NCBI RefSeq assembly: GCF_000199675.1
Contig: NC_014960.1
Coordinates: 1,488,001 to 1,552,000 of the forward strand
DNA: 64,000 bases
Source of the DNA: Anaerolinea thermophila UNI-1
GTDB taxonomy: Bacteria; Chloroflexota; Anaerolineae; Anaerolineales; Anaerolineaceae
Direction of reading: 5' to 3'
Position 1 is the first letter of the stretch. Each line of letters begins with the position of its first letter. The notes beneath the pieces were generated by a model that saw only the letters and a program-made list of their open reading frames with translations, made no database searches and had not been told where the DNA came from. The position numbers were made by a program, and so were the translations under genes. Positions 43,406-52,677 of this stretch are shown piece by piece.

Positions 43406-44039
43406 AATCCCGGGTATAGCGTTGATGGAGTCTCTGAACCATGTCTTCCGGTATAGGGATTGGAGTTCCCAACTGCATTGCCAGCCAAACCGTTTTGGCA
43501 ATATCCTCAATCATCACAGCGGCTTTAACTGCAGAACTTCCATCTTTCCCAATGGTAAAAACGCCATGATTCTGGAGAAGACATCCGGGGGATGTTCCAA
43601 TGGTCTCTACAACCAGTTTTCCAATCTCTTCTCCGCCAATCAAACCTAAACCCGCGCATGGAATGGCTCCTCCAAACTCATCCGCTTGTGCTGTGAGATA
43701 TACCGGGATGGCTTTGCCTACGGCTGCAAAAGCCGTTGCATAAGGGGAGTGAGTATGTACGATGCCATTTACGTCCGGGCGATGCCGGTAAATATAAAGA
43801 TGGCTTGCTGTATCCGAAGAAGGTTTCAGGGATCCTTCCAGAACGTTCCCGTCAAGATCGAGAAGAATGAAATCTTCCGGATGAAGATTTTCATAAAAAA
43901 CCCCTGAAGGCTTGATCAGCACCCATCCCGTGGATACATCTCGCACGCTTACATTTCCGCTTGTCCATGTAACCAAGCCGTTCTTGGGTAATTGTAAATG
44001 CAGGTAAAGTAGTTCTTCGCGGAGATTGGGTAGCAACAT
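43392..44039 (-). CDS. araD: L-ribulose-5-phosphate 4-epimerase, class II aldolase family
   Basis: Converts L-ribulose-5-phosphate to D-xylulose-5-phosphate. The family blocks are present: TSGNVSVRD, IKPSGVFYENL, PSSDTASHLYIYRH and the zinc site GIVHTHSPYATAFA, followed by LLQNHGVFTIG. The 215-residue length is close to the normal 230. It is the third enzyme in the pathway encoded here. Some class II aldolases act on fuculose or rhamnulose phosphate, but neighbours favour arabinose. Confidence 0.88.
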   Translation of the reverse strand: MLLPNLREELLYLHLQLPKNGLVTWTSGNVSVRDVSTGWVLIKPSGVFYENLHPEDFILLDLDGNVLEGSLKPSSDTASHLYIYRHRPDVNGIVHTHSPYATAFAAVGKAIPVYLTAQADEFGGAIPCAGLGLIGGEEIGKLVVETIGTSPGCLLQNHGVFTIGKDGSSAVKAAVMIEDIAKTVWLAMQLGTPIPIPEDMVQRLHQRYTRDYGQG

Positions 44040-44089
44040 GGGTATTCCTTAAAAACTGCTAGCGGTACAAAAGTTTGTGCAGGATGAGA

Positions 44090-45766
44090 CTATACCTTTC
44101 CCCTGATGGAGGCTTTCAAGGCTTTCAATCGTTTCATGACATCGTTTGCGCCTCGCCCGAAATAATCGTGGAGAATTAAGTATTCCTGATAAAGTTTATC
44201 GTACACTTGCTGATGTTCCGGGATAGGACGGTATACTTCATCACGCAGGTGAGCCATGTGTTTTGCTGCCTCGAAAATATCATCGTATCCTCCTGCCGAT
44301 TTTCCGGCGGCTACGGCGCCAAACATGGCTGAACCCAACGCTGGGGTTTGATGTGCGGCAGCAACGCGGATTTCTCGCCCGGTGACATCTGCGTAAATTT
44401 GCATCAGCAATTTGTTGCGGTCGGGTAACCCCCCCGTCGCAATCAATTCGTTAACTGGAACCCCATGATGGACAAATGTCTCAATGATTACCCGAGTACC
44501 ATAGGCAGTGGCTTCGATCAAGGCGCGGTAAATTTCTTCCGGTTTGGTTAACAGGGTCATGCCAAGCATCATACCGGTCAGGTCAACATCCACCAGAACG
44601 GAGCGGTTCCCGTTCCACCAGTCCAGAGCCAGCAAACCGCTTTCGCCAGGTTTCAACTGGGCGGCTTTTTCTTCTAAGAGGGCATGAATGTCCACTCCTC
44701 GCTGGCGGGCTTCCTGCTGATAGTGTTCTGGTACACACTGTTCCACAAACCACCCAAAATGGTCTCCCACACAGGATTGCCCGGCTTCATAACCGAAAAT
44801 GCCTGGAATAATTCCGTCTTCCACGTATCCGCAAATCCCTGGAACAAAATGCTCACTTCGTGATAAGACCATGTGACAAATCGAAGTTCCCATGATCATC
44901 ACCATTTTGCCTTCTTCTGTCACAGTTGAGGCAGGTACCGAGACATGGGCATCAACGTTTGCCACGGCAACAGCAGTTCCAGGCTTCAGTCCGGTCCAGC
45001 GTGCGGCTTCTTCAGTCAGGTACCCCGCACATTGTCCAATGGAGACAATCTGCCGGGACATTTTTTCATCTACAATGTTTTCCAGGCGTGGGTCGAGGGC
45101 ACGGAAAAATTCTCTGGGAGGGAAGCCTTCCTGTTTGGACCAGATGGCTTTGTAGCCAGCAGTGCAGGAATTGCGGGTTTCTTCGCCTGTGAGTTGCCAG
45201 ACTACCCAGTCTGCCGCTTCAATGAAACGCTCTGCAGCAAAATAAATTTCCGGATCTTCGTTCAAGATTTGCCAAACCTTTGGAAAAAACCACTCCGAAC
45301 TGATTTTCCCTCCATACCGATTCAAGAAAGAATATCCGAGTTCGGTGGCTATTTCATTCAAGCGATTGGCTTCAGGCTGTGCGGCGTGGTGTTTCCATAG
45401 TTTAACCCATGCGTGCGGGCGATTCCGGTATTGAGGAAGAACGCAAAGAGGGGTGCCATCTTTCAGGGTGGGAAGCATGGTACACGCGGTAAAGTCAATC
45501 CCTATTCCAATAACATCGGCGGGATTTACCCCGCTTTGTTGAAGAACGGCGGGAATGGCATTTTGAAACACTCTGATGTAATCTTCCGGGTCTTGCAATG
45601 CCCAGTCAGGTTCTAGGCGGAGGTTGGACTCAGGAAGAACCTCGTCGATTACACCATTCGCATAGGTATATACTGCTGTAGCGATTTCCTGTCCGTTGGT
45701 GATATCTACCAGCACTGCACGTCCCGATTCGGTGCCAAAATCTACGCCAATGGCATACTTGGGCAT
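44090..45766 (-). CDS. araB: L-ribulokinase
   Basis: FGGY-family kinase that phosphorylates L-ribulose with ATP. The N-terminus has AIGVDFGTESGRAVLVD, and GIGIDFTACTMLP with VDAHVSVPAS carries the catalytic Asp region. MGTSICHMVLS gives the ATP site, and a further glycine block GGYDDIFEAA is near the end. At 558 residues it is the expected size. The ribosome site GGAGGG is upstream. It sits between the epimerase and the degenerate M24 gene in the arabinose-type operon. Confidence 0.95.
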   Translation of the reverse strand: MPKYAIGVDFGTESGRAVLVDITNGQEIATAVYTYANGVIDEVLPESNLRLEPDWALQDPEDYIRVFQNAIPAVLQQSGVNPADVIGIGIDFTACTMLPTLKDGTPLCVLPQYRNRPHAWVKLWKHHAAQPEANRLNEIATELGYSFLNRYGGKISSEWFFPKVWQILNEDPEIYFAAERFIEAADWVVWQLTGEETRNSCTAGYKAIWSKQEGFPPREFFRALDPRLENIVDEKMSRQIVSIGQCAGYLTEEAARWTGLKPGTAVAVANVDAHVSVPASTVTEEGKMVMIMGTSICHMVLSRSEHFVPGICGYVEDGIIPGIFGYEAGQSCVGDHFGWFVEQCVPEHYQQEARQRGVDIHALLEEKAAQLKPGESGLLALDWWNGNRSVLVDVDLTGMMLGMTLLTKPEEIYRALIEATAYGTRVIIETFVHHGVPVNELIATGGLPDRNKLLMQIYADVTGREIRVAAAHQTPALGSAMFGAVAAGKSAGGYDDIFEAAKHMAHLRDEVYRPIPEHQQVYDKLYQEYLILHDYFGRGANDVMKRLKALKASIRGKV

Positions 45767-45778
45767 GTGTCCCTCCGT

Positions 45779-46867
45779 TTATATTTCTAAAATCGCTGGA
45801 CGGCGAATTAGAGTCCCACTTACCTCGATTTCCAGTGTGGGCCAGGCGGAGATTTCTGTCAGGATTTCGAACCCTTCTTCTTTTACCAAGATGGTATCCT
45901 CGCTTTTGGTACCGGTGATGGAAGGATTCCAGGCATAGGCCTGACCTGAAACAACTCGTTCCTGACTCTCCAGGGTGGCAATCCATTCGCGAGGTTCGTA
46001 ACCAGCGGGTCCACCCTGGTGATGCAGTTTCCACTCGTCGGGGTAGCCTGTAGTTTCATATGCCAGTGTGATATCTTTGAACACATCTCCGAGTGTTCGT
46101 CCTGTGCGCGTAGCCGAAAGGGCGATGGCATCTACGTAAGCCGTAGCGCGGGCTTTTCGTTGAATCTCATCAGGAAGTTTTCCAAAGTGAATTAAACGGG
46201 TGAGGGAGACCACTAACCCATATTTTCTGCCACACAAGACCAGCATGGCGTAGCGTTGCAGAGTTTTTGAGGTGGCAGGAGGGTGTCGATAGCGGAAGAT
46301 GCGTTCATCGGTAGCAATCAGGCGAACGATTGGTTCAACACCCCGGTTGAGACAGGCATGGGCAAGCACAGCAGAGATTTCGTATTCGCTCATTCCCGGG
46401 CGAACGGCAAAAGCGGCTTCTGCCATGGCTTGAGCACAGAGTGAGGAAACTTCACGGAGCCGGTTTTGTTCTTCGGGGGAGAGGATCGAACGTAGTCGTG
46501 CAATCTCCAGCGATAAATCGGTGAAGCCGGGTGTGGGGAAGTCACTTCCCAAACGCCATCCCCGGGTCATGGTATTCAGAGGGGATTCGGATGAAAACCA
46601 GTCCTGGAGTATGATCTTCCAGCCTTGATTTTCTACCCGATCCTCTTCGAGAAATCTGGGGGCTTCGATAGTGTTGGTTACCAGATAGGCGTGTTCCTGG
46701 GTAACCAGCAAAGAGGCTTCTCCAAACGAGGAGGCGGTATTAATCACGGAACTGAGTCCGCCGGTGAGCCAGGAAAACGAACTGGCTTTTCGAAGGAGAA
46801 TCCCATCCAAACCACATTGTGCGAGTAAAGTTCGCAGATTGCTCAGTTTCAGGGCAATTTCGTCCAT
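45779..46867 (-). CDS. M24/creatinase-fold protein lacking most metal ligands
   Basis: A 362-residue protein with a creatinase N-domain (residues 1-130) and a pita-bread C-domain like proline peptidases. In active M24 enzymes two Asp, one His and two Glu bind metals. Here the Asp positions are Leu and Ser (LVLCGRKYGLVVSLTRL), one Glu is Asn (YAWNPSITG), while the His (KLHHQGG) and last Glu (TKSEDTILV) remain. So a metallopeptidase is unlikely. It may bind a small molecule or act on a non-peptide substrate. It lies 19 bases after the isomerase and 12 bases before araB, so it belongs to the operon. Confidence 0.75.
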   Translation of the reverse strand: MDEIALKLSNLRTLLAQCGLDGILLRKASSFSWLTGGLSSVINTASSFGEASLLVTQEHAYLVTNTIEAPRFLEEDRVENQGWKIILQDWFSSESPLNTMTRGWRLGSDFPTPGFTDLSLEIARLRSILSPEEQNRLREVSSLCAQAMAEAAFAVRPGMSEYEISAVLAHACLNRGVEPIVRLIATDERIFRYRHPPATSKTLQRYAMLVLCGRKYGLVVSLTRLIHFGKLPDEIQRKARATAYVDAIALSATRTGRTLGDVFKDITLAYETTGYPDEWKLHHQGGPAGYEPREWIATLESQERVVSGQAYAWNPSITGTKSEDTILVKEEGFEILTEISAWPTLEIEVSGTLIRRPAILEI

Positions 46868-46886
46868 GGCTCAGCCTCTTGAATAA

Positions 46887-48317
46887 TTAGTGGTGATAGT
46901 AAACCTGCCATCCCAAATACTTGGTGAAGGCTTCGTTGACTGCGTCTGCAACCATGGATGGATTGATGGCAACATGATGCTCGAAACCATTCTCACAAAT
47001 GTAAGCCAGCAATTTCTGGAAATTTGGCACGTGGACAACGCCGTATCCTCCAAAGGTTTTCAGGGTATCCTCTGTTAAATGTCCTTCGCCTACATAGGCA
47101 AGAATGCGCCCGTGAAGGTCATCTGTGGATACCCGGCAATAGGTAAAAGGCACGGCTTTCAAGCGTCCAACGACTGTTCCATAGGTGTTCTCTTTTCCTA
47201 CCGAGCCGGCGATAATGGCTTGATAGTCCATTTGAGGAGCGTCTTCCTGTGAAGCCGCGGCTTCCAGGAACAAATCCTTGGGCAGGTTGGAGCAGTGGAA
47301 GATGACACCTTTATCGGGGTCATCGCCGTAGTTGTTATTCCAATCTACAATTGCCGAGGGTTTTCCCGAGGCTAATGCCAGTGCCAGCATGCCTACAGCA
47401 CCGGCAATATCCGTTTCGCAAGCCGATGGTACGAGGGAGTTGCTCATCATAGACATCAACGTGCATGGCACTACACCGTAGAATTCTTCCATGGATGTCC
47501 AGCATTGTAACGCTGAGGCAACCAGTTGATTCTCTGCCATCCAATCTTCAATCACGACCCCGAGTTTTGCCATGCGTATTAAGGCTTCGCCAGGGGTATT
47601 CTTTGTTGGGACATAGGATTGAATTTGCTCAATTTTGGCTTTCACTTTGGGATCGTCAGCATGTAAACGCGCCGCACGTCCAAATATTTCTGAGAGGTCA
47701 ATGGTTTCTACACTGATTCCTGTGCGTTCCAGCAATTTTTCGCTGTACCGGACCGTATTGAAGGCGGCGGGTCTGGCGCCAATTGCCCCAAACCGTGCAT
47801 TGCGCAATCCTCGGACTACCCGGCAGACGGCGGCAAAACGACGCAGGTCAGCCCGGAAACTTTCGCTTTCCGGATTAACTGTGTGAAGGCTGGTTAGACT
47901 GAAAGGAATACCGTATTGGGTAAGGTTGTTGCACACCGACATTTTTCCACAAAACGAGTCTCTGCGGTCTGCAACCGTCATACGAGTCATGTCGTCCGGA
48001 AAGGCGTGAATCAGCACAGGCACATTCAATCCTGCCCAACGCAGGGTATTGGCAATGGCTTTTTCTTCGCCAAAATTAGGTAAAGTGACCAGAATGCCAT
48101 CAATTTCATCTCGATGGGCTTTGAAAAGTTCGGCACATTTCTGTGCATCGTTCAAGGTGACAATTGATCCCACCTTGGTCTCGTTTTCATCAATGATGAT
48201 TGGATGAATTCCTTCCTCTTCAAGAACCTTAAGGATGGTTTTGCGTCCAGTGATACAGAGATGGTCGGGGAAGAATCCTCGATTGCCAACAATTACACCT
48301 AACGTCACGGGTTTCAT
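46887..48317 (-). CDS. L-fucose/L-arabinose isomerase family protein
   Basis: A 476-residue aldose-ketose isomerase of the fucose/arabinose isomerase superfamily, probably making L-ribulose from L-arabinose here. The N-terminal domain begins VTLGVIVGNRGFFPDHL, and later blocks include ACETDIAGAVGMLALALASG and VDWNNNYGDDPDKG with conserved acids. Its length and sequence differ from classic AraA. The start at 48317 is preferred over 48323 because the AAGGAG site is spaced correctly. It follows the LacI gene by 22 bases and precedes ribulokinase, which supports the arabinose role. Confidence 0.85.
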   Translation of the reverse strand: MKPVTLGVIVGNRGFFPDHLCITGRKTILKVLEEEGIHPIIIDENETKVGSIVTLNDAQKCAELFKAHRDEIDGILVTLPNFGEEKAIANTLRWAGLNVPVLIHAFPDDMTRMTVADRRDSFCGKMSVCNNLTQYGIPFSLTSLHTVNPESESFRADLRRFAAVCRVVRGLRNARFGAIGARPAAFNTVRYSEKLLERTGISVETIDLSEIFGRAARLHADDPKVKAKIEQIQSYVPTKNTPGEALIRMAKLGVVIEDWMAENQLVASALQCWTSMEEFYGVVPCTLMSMMSNSLVPSACETDIAGAVGMLALALASGKPSAIVDWNNNYGDDPDKGVIFHCSNLPKDLFLEAAASQEDAPQMDYQAIIAGSVGKENTYGTVVGRLKAVPFTYCRVSTDDLHGRILAYVGEGHLTEDTLKTFGGYGVVHVPNFQKLLAYICENGFEHHVAINPSMVADAVNEAFTKYLGWQVYYHH

Positions 48318-48339
48318 ATGCATTTTCTCCTTTCATCGC

Positions 48340-49383
48340 TTAATTACTTTTGCGTGATGATTCGCGCACAATTAATTCCGGTTGTAGCCAGATGATTTCA
48401 GAAGCGTGCACATCGTGTTCTTCGTTGCACAATCGGTGATGAAGCATTCTCACGGCTTGTGCACCCAGTTCGGTGAGCGGTTGCCTCAGGGTGGTGAGCG
48501 GTGGATTGAAGAACGCTGCTTCAGGAATATCGTCAAACCCTACCAGCGCAATATCCTCCGGAACGCGAATACCCAGTTGACGGGCGGCTTTGAGCGCGCC
48601 CAATGCCATCTGGTCATTGCATACAAAAACTCCATCCAGGTCCGGGACTTTTTGAATCAAAGTCATAAATCCCGCTTCTCCACTGGCAGCTTCCCAATCC
48701 CCAACCACCTTCAAAGCAGAAATCTCGCTTTCTTTAACTCTTCCTGATTCAAGACAAGCCGTTTTCCATCCTGCCTCACGTTGCTGAGATTCCCACCATG
48801 CTTCCGGTCCGGTAATAATACCGATTTTCTGGCATCCCCTTGAAAGCAAATGCAAGGTGGCTAATCGTCCCCCATTGAAATTATCCACTGCAGCCACCTG
48901 GCACCCGGGGCGGGGATTCATATTGATAAACACTACCGGAACATCGATTTGAGCCAGGTCCTCTAACAATTCCTCACGGTGAGGACCAATCTCGGGCACT
49001 GCCCAAACAATCCCATCCACTTTGCGCATAAGCAGATTGGCAATCAGTTGACGTCCGCTGTTGATTTCGGCTTGCCGCACCAGGCTCAAAAGAATTGAAT
49101 ACCCGAGTTCGTTGGCTTGCTTTTCAACACCGGTCAGGGCGCGAGAAGGACCATAGTATCCTAATCCGTAACCGACCACCCCTATCGTGTGGGTTCGCCC
49201 CTGAATCAGACTTCGGGCTACGTAGTTCGGAGAATATCCCAGGCGCTCAATCGTATCCTGGACGCGTTTGCGAGTCTCATCAGACACATCCGGGTGTTGA
49301 TTGAGTACGCGTGAAACTGTTTGGGCGGACACCCCCGCCTCGCGGGCAACATCGCGAATCGTAACCTGTTTTCTGGAACGCAT
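48340..49383 (-). CDS. LacI-family transcriptional regulator of the sugar operon
   Basis: A 347-residue repressor. The N-terminal HTH reads VTIRDVAREAGVSAQTVSRVLNQHPDVS with the LacI hinge helix NYVARSLIQGRT, followed by a periplasmic-binding-protein-like sugar domain (VGFDDIPEAAFFNPPLTT near the end). It is the first gene of the operon. A palindromic site with a central CG lies just upstream of the start codon. It likely represses this operon and is released by arabinose or a downstream sugar phosphate, which is inference. Confidence 0.9.
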   Translation of the reverse strand: MRSRKQVTIRDVAREAGVSAQTVSRVLNQHPDVSDETRKRVQDTIERLGYSPNYVARSLIQGRTHTIGVVGYGLGYYGPSRALTGVEKQANELGYSILLSLVRQAEINSGRQLIANLLMRKVDGIVWAVPEIGPHREELLEDLAQIDVPVVFINMNPRPGCQVAAVDNFNGGRLATLHLLSRGCQKIGIITGPEAWWESQQREAGWKTACLESGRVKESEISALKVVGDWEAASGEAGFMTLIQKVPDLDGVFVCNDQMALGALKAARQLGIRVPEDIALVGFDDIPEAAFFNPPLTTLRQPLTELGAQAVRMLHHRLCNEEHDVHASEIIWLQPELIVRESSRKSN

Positions 49384-49385
49384 TT

Positions 49386-49401
49386 CCGTTACCGTTCACG
49401 G
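49386..49401. promoter_or_regulatory. candidate LacI-type operator
   Basis: CCGTTACCGTTCACGG is an imperfect 16-bp palindrome with central CG, the usual LacI-family pattern, 3 bases upstream of the repressor start codon. A bound repressor would block its own transcription start. Confidence 0.45.
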
Positions 49402-49599
49402 GATTTTTTATTATGGTAGCATGTCTGGATGACGGAGTCAACCCAAAACCCCCATGGATTTTCGGAAAAAGGAAAAATTTAGTGAATGCTCAAAACTTTG
49501 GGAAAATTTTTGGATGATTGGGGAGTGGATTTATAATTTTAAAAAGACGGTTATTTTATTTTTTTTCTTCTGCTCTGACTAAAGGGAAGAAAAGAAAAG

Positions 49600-49673
49600 T
49601 GGGCGGAACAGGACTCGAACCTGCGACCCCATCCTTGTAAGGGATGTGCTCTAACCGACTGAGCTATCCGCCC
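49600..49673 (-). tRNA. tRNA-Val (UAC)
   Basis: A full cloverleaf on the minus strand: acceptor GGGCGGA with TCCGCCC, D-arm TAGCTCAGTCGGTTAGAGC, anticodon loop CTTACAA with anticodon TAC, and T-arm containing GGTTCGAGTCC. No CCA is encoded. The 200 bases between it and the LacI gene start are AT-rich without a gene. Confidence 0.95.
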
Positions 49674-49738
49674 GTGCCAGCAAATTATACATGATTTTTT
49701 AAAAATTGGGTGTATCATCTGTAGAGTGAGGAAAAACG

Positions 49739-50500
49739 ATGAAATTTCTTCAATTTTCTCTTAGTGGCGAATCCCCCCGTACGGGATGGCTGTACCAGGA
49801 TCGGATTGGCGTTGTAGAAGGTTCCATCTTTGGCGAGTATCGGCGGATGGAAGCCGTATTTCCTTTGGATAGAGTTCGCTTGATGGCGCCTCTTCACCCG
49901 GGAAAAATCATTGCAGTGGGAAGAAATTATGTGGAGCATGCCAGAGAACGCGGTGCCGAGGTTCCAGAAGTTCCGTTGATTTTCTTGAAACCTCCCAGCA
50001 GTGTCGTGGGACCAGGAGACCCCATCTTGCTGCCTCCACAATCTCAGCGTGTAGATCATGAGGCTGAACTGGCGGTAGTCATTGGGAAAAGAGGACGCTG
50101 GATTGCTCCGGAACAAGCCATGGATTTTGTCTTTGGATATACCTGCGCAAATGACGTTACTGCGCGAGATTTACAACAAAAGGATGGACAATGGACACGG
50201 GCGAAGGGCTTCGACACCTTTTGTCCCCTGGGACCGTGGATTGAAACGGAGTTGGACCCCTTTGATGTTCTGATTCAGTGTAAGGTTAATGGAGAAGTTC
50301 GTCAGGTAGGGTCTACGAAGGAAATGGTGTTCTCCATCCCGCAGTTAATTGCCTATATTTCTTCGGTAATGACACTTGAACCCGGCGATATAATTTTGAC
50401 TGGTACTCCGGCGGGAATCTCGCCTCTCAAAGCGGGGGATTTGGTAGAAATTGACATTGAAGGGATTGGAACGCTGTCCAATCCCGTAAAAGAACCTTAG
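49739..50500 (+). CDS. fumarylacetoacetate hydrolase family protein
   Basis: A 253-residue FAH-fold enzyme. It has an N-terminal RHxP-like cap and the catalytic core: IIAVGRNYVEHARE, FLKPPSSVVGPGD, DHEAELAVVIGK with the metal-binding E-x-E acids, and ILTGTPAGISPL. Members hydrolyse or decarboxylate 2-oxo acids, or act as oxaloacetate tautomerases, so the substrate is open. It lies divergent from a tRNA gene and convergent with the next gene, 11 bases beyond its stop. Confidence 0.87.
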   Translation: MKFLQFSLSGESPRTGWLYQDRIGVVEGSIFGEYRRMEAVFPLDRVRLMAPLHPGKIIAVGRNYVEHARERGAEVPEVPLIFLKPPSSVVGPGDPILLPPQSQRVDHEAELAVVIGKRGRWIAPEQAMDFVFGYTCANDVTARDLQQKDGQWTRAKGFDTFCPLGPWIETELDPFDVLIQCKVNGEVRQVGSTKEMVFSIPQLIAYISSVMTLEPGDIILTGTPAGISPLKAGDLVEIDIEGIGTLSNPVKEP

Positions 50501-50511
50501 CATCTCCCTAT

Positions 50512-51210
50512 CTATCGGGGGGTGGGGACGGCTTCCAGAAGGCTCGACGGGTTGGCTGAAAAAATCTGCAGAGCGTCAAATTTTGTTTCCGTTGAGGAGA
50601 TTGGGGCGGCTACAATGAAAAGCCTGCCCCAGGAATCGATTTGTCCGCGGGCGACGCAGGTTTGCAGGATGAGTTTCCCCGGTTGGGCATAAATTTCCTG
50701 AAACAGCGCTGAAGCCGATAAGACTCTTTCAGGGTGTTCCAGATCACGAAAATCACTGGTTGGGCTTTCAGGGGTAAGGGCTTGGAATTGCAAAATTTGT
50801 TCCACCCGATACCATTGCCATACACCACGCTGATAGTAACCTACTTCATCCCCTGCTTTTAGGGAAAAGAAATCTTTTCCGGCAAGGGTGTTGTGGGCCA
50901 GCAAACCAACTGAGCCGAATTTTTCCGCAAGGGCAAAGTACGTCAGTTCATCTGGACGGGAAGAGACAAAAGCATGGGCGTTTTGTGGTTGCAGGACGAC
51001 GGGATAGGCAAATACATCCGGAGCAAACAGCCCTGCAAAAGCCTTATCCGAGTCAATTTGTTTCTGAAATGTTCTAAGGTCGGAAACAAAACGGTTTTCC
51101 TGGGTATCAGAAGACTCGCCTCCTGTTTTTGGTACTCCCAGAAAGGTGGGATGGGAAGGGCTAAGGAAGAATAAAAGGAAAACCAAATAAAACCAGAGGA
51201 ATTTTTTCAT
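50512..51210 (-). CDS. secreted sortase-like protein
   Basis: A 232-residue protein with an N-terminal signal peptide or anchor (FLWFYLVFLLFFLSPSH). The second half looks like a distant sortase: GLLAHNTLAGKDFFSLKAGDEVGYY places a His, LILQTCVARG a Cys after TC-type strand, and GRLFIVAAP an Arg, in the right order and spacing. Beyond the triad it differs from the true sortase at 33.7 kb. No LPXTG-type protein is next to it. It could be an enzyme with a different specificity or a transpeptidase relative. Convergent with the FAH gene. Confidence 0.6.
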   Translation of the reverse strand: MKKFLWFYLVFLLFFLSPSHPTFLGVPKTGGESSDTQENRFVSDLRTFQKQIDSDKAFAGLFAPDVFAYPVVLQPQNAHAFVSSRPDELTYFALAEKFGSVGLLAHNTLAGKDFFSLKAGDEVGYYQRGVWQWYRVEQILQFQALTPESPTSDFRDLEHPERVLSASALFQEIYAQPGKLILQTCVARGQIDSWGRLFIVAAPISSTETKFDALQIFSANPSSLLEAVPTPR

Positions 51211-51351
51211 AATAAAATTTCGCTATTTGGTAATTTAAACATAATTTACAAATATTATTTTAGTATATTTTAGTGGTTTGAAAAGTTATTCTTGAGCATG
51301 TGTAAGGCCGTTGTAAACTTGAGAGAATGGGGAGAAAGCCCAAAGCGAATA

Positions 51352-51360
51352 TGGTATAAT
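51352..51360 (+). promoter_or_regulatory. extended -10 promoter for yebC
   Basis: TGGTATAAT is a perfect extended -10 element 49 bases before the yebC start. A small hairpin (TGGGA/TCCCA, 51369-51382) sits in the leader. The rest of the 51211-51408 gap is AT-rich without a gene. Confidence 0.6.
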
Positions 51361-51408
51361 GGAATCCCTGGGAGAATTCCCAATGTTCTGGAATGAGGAG
51401 ATTCAGGT

Positions 51409-52167
51409 ATGTCTGGCCATTCAAAATGGGCAACGATTAAGAGAAAAAAGGGTGCAATGGATGCGAAGCGGGGGCAGTTGTTTACCCGACTGACTCGCGA
51501 AATTGTCATGGCGGCTCGAGAGGGTGGTGGCGATCCAGAAACCAATTTCCGTTTACGCCTCGCAGTGGAAAAAGCCCGTTCCCAAAACATGCCAAAAGAG
51601 AATATCGAACGCGCGATTAAGCGTGGGACGGGAGAGTCTAAAGAGGGAAATGCATTCGAGCAGGTTTTTTATGAAGGGTACGCTCCTCATGGTGTGGCTT
51701 TAATGATTGAGTGCTATACCGAAAACCGTAATCGCACGGTTGCCGAGATTCGCCATTTGCTCAGCCGTGCGGGTGGTAATTTGGGTGAAGCGGGTTCTGT
51801 GTCCTGGCAGTTCAAGCGCATGGCTTATTTCGCACTTTCTGCTTCCAAAGTGGATTTTGACCGTGTGTTTGAAGTGGCTGTAGAAAATGGTGCGGAAGAT
51901 GTGACGCAGGATGGCGACACTATCGAAGTGTTTGCTCCCGTGGAAAACTTCAAAGTTCTCAGTGATGCGTTCCGCAACGCGAAGATGGAACTGGAAGAAG
52001 CCGAACTTCGTATGATCCCCACCAATGAAGTGGAACTGGGAGTGGAGGAAACCCTTCAGGTTCTTCGCACGATTGATACGATTGAAGAACTTGATGACGT
52101 GCAGAACGTTTATCATACGATGAAAATTTCGGAAGCCGCCCTTGCGGCGTTGGAGAACGAAGCCTGA
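51409..52167 (+). CDS. yebC: YebC/PmpR-family protein
   Basis: A 252-residue protein of the widely conserved YebC family, which acts in transcription control or relief of ribosome stalling at proline stretches. The N-terminus SGHSKWATIKRKKGAMDAKRGQLF is diagnostic, followed by the MPKENIERAIKRG block. The start at 51409 follows GAGGAG. It heads a chain with ruvC, a tRNA/rRNA methyltransferase and ruvA, a grouping with ruv genes that is common in bacteria. Confidence 0.95.
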   Translation: MSGHSKWATIKRKKGAMDAKRGQLFTRLTREIVMAAREGGGDPETNFRLRLAVEKARSQNMPKENIERAIKRGTGESKEGNAFEQVFYEGYAPHGVALMIECYTENRNRTVAEIRHLLSRAGGNLGEAGSVSWQFKRMAYFALSASKVDFDRVFEVAVENGAEDVTQDGDTIEVFAPVENFKVLSDAFRNAKMELEEAELRMIPTNEVELGVEETLQVLRTIDTIEELDDVQNVYHTMKISEAALAALENEA

Positions 52168-52173
52168 TGCCCT

Positions 52174-52677
52174 ATGCTGGTCTTGGGAATTGATCCAGGA
52201 ACGGCAACTACAGGGTATGGCTTGGTTCGGGAGTCGCAAGATGGAAGTCTGCATTTGGTGGGTTATGGTGTAATCCAGACTCCAGCCGGCTTGGAAGAAG
52301 AAAAGCGTCTTCTTCTCCTTTATCACAAATTAAATGAGTTGATCCTTCTCCACGCTCCAAATGCCGGGGTTGTGGAGAAGTTGTTTTTTCGCCGAAACGT
52401 GACCACTGCAATCGGTGTGGGACAAGCCCGCGGGGTGGTGTTGCTGGCACTTGCCCAGCATGGTATACCGGTCTGGGAATATACCCCCATGGAAGTTAAG
52501 CAGTCGGTTAGTGGTTACGGAAATGCGGATAAACGCCAGGTGCAGTTGATGGTTCAGACCTTGTTAAACCTTGAAGAGTACCCCAAACCCGATGATGCTG
52601 CGGATGCCCTGGCTGTAGCGATTTGTCACCTGCATCATTACCGTTGGAAATCCTTTGAGAAAGGTTCAGGACGATGA
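52174..52677 (+). CDS. ruvC: Holliday junction resolvase RuvC
   Basis: Endonuclease that cuts Holliday junctions together with RuvAB. Four catalytic acids are visible: Asp in LGIDPGTATTGYG, Glu in VVEKLFFRRN, and two Asp in PDDAADALAVAI near the end. The 167-residue length is normal. It overlaps the methyltransferase start by 4 bases. ruvA is two genes downstream and ruvB is not in the window. Confidence 0.96.
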   Translation: MLVLGIDPGTATTGYGLVRESQDGSLHLVGYGVIQTPAGLEEEKRLLLLYHKLNELILLHAPNAGVVEKLFFRRNVTTAIGVGQARGVVLLALAQHGIPVWEYTPMEVKQSVSGYGNADKRQVQLMVQTLLNLEEYPKPDDAADALAVAICHLHHYRWKSFEKGSGR

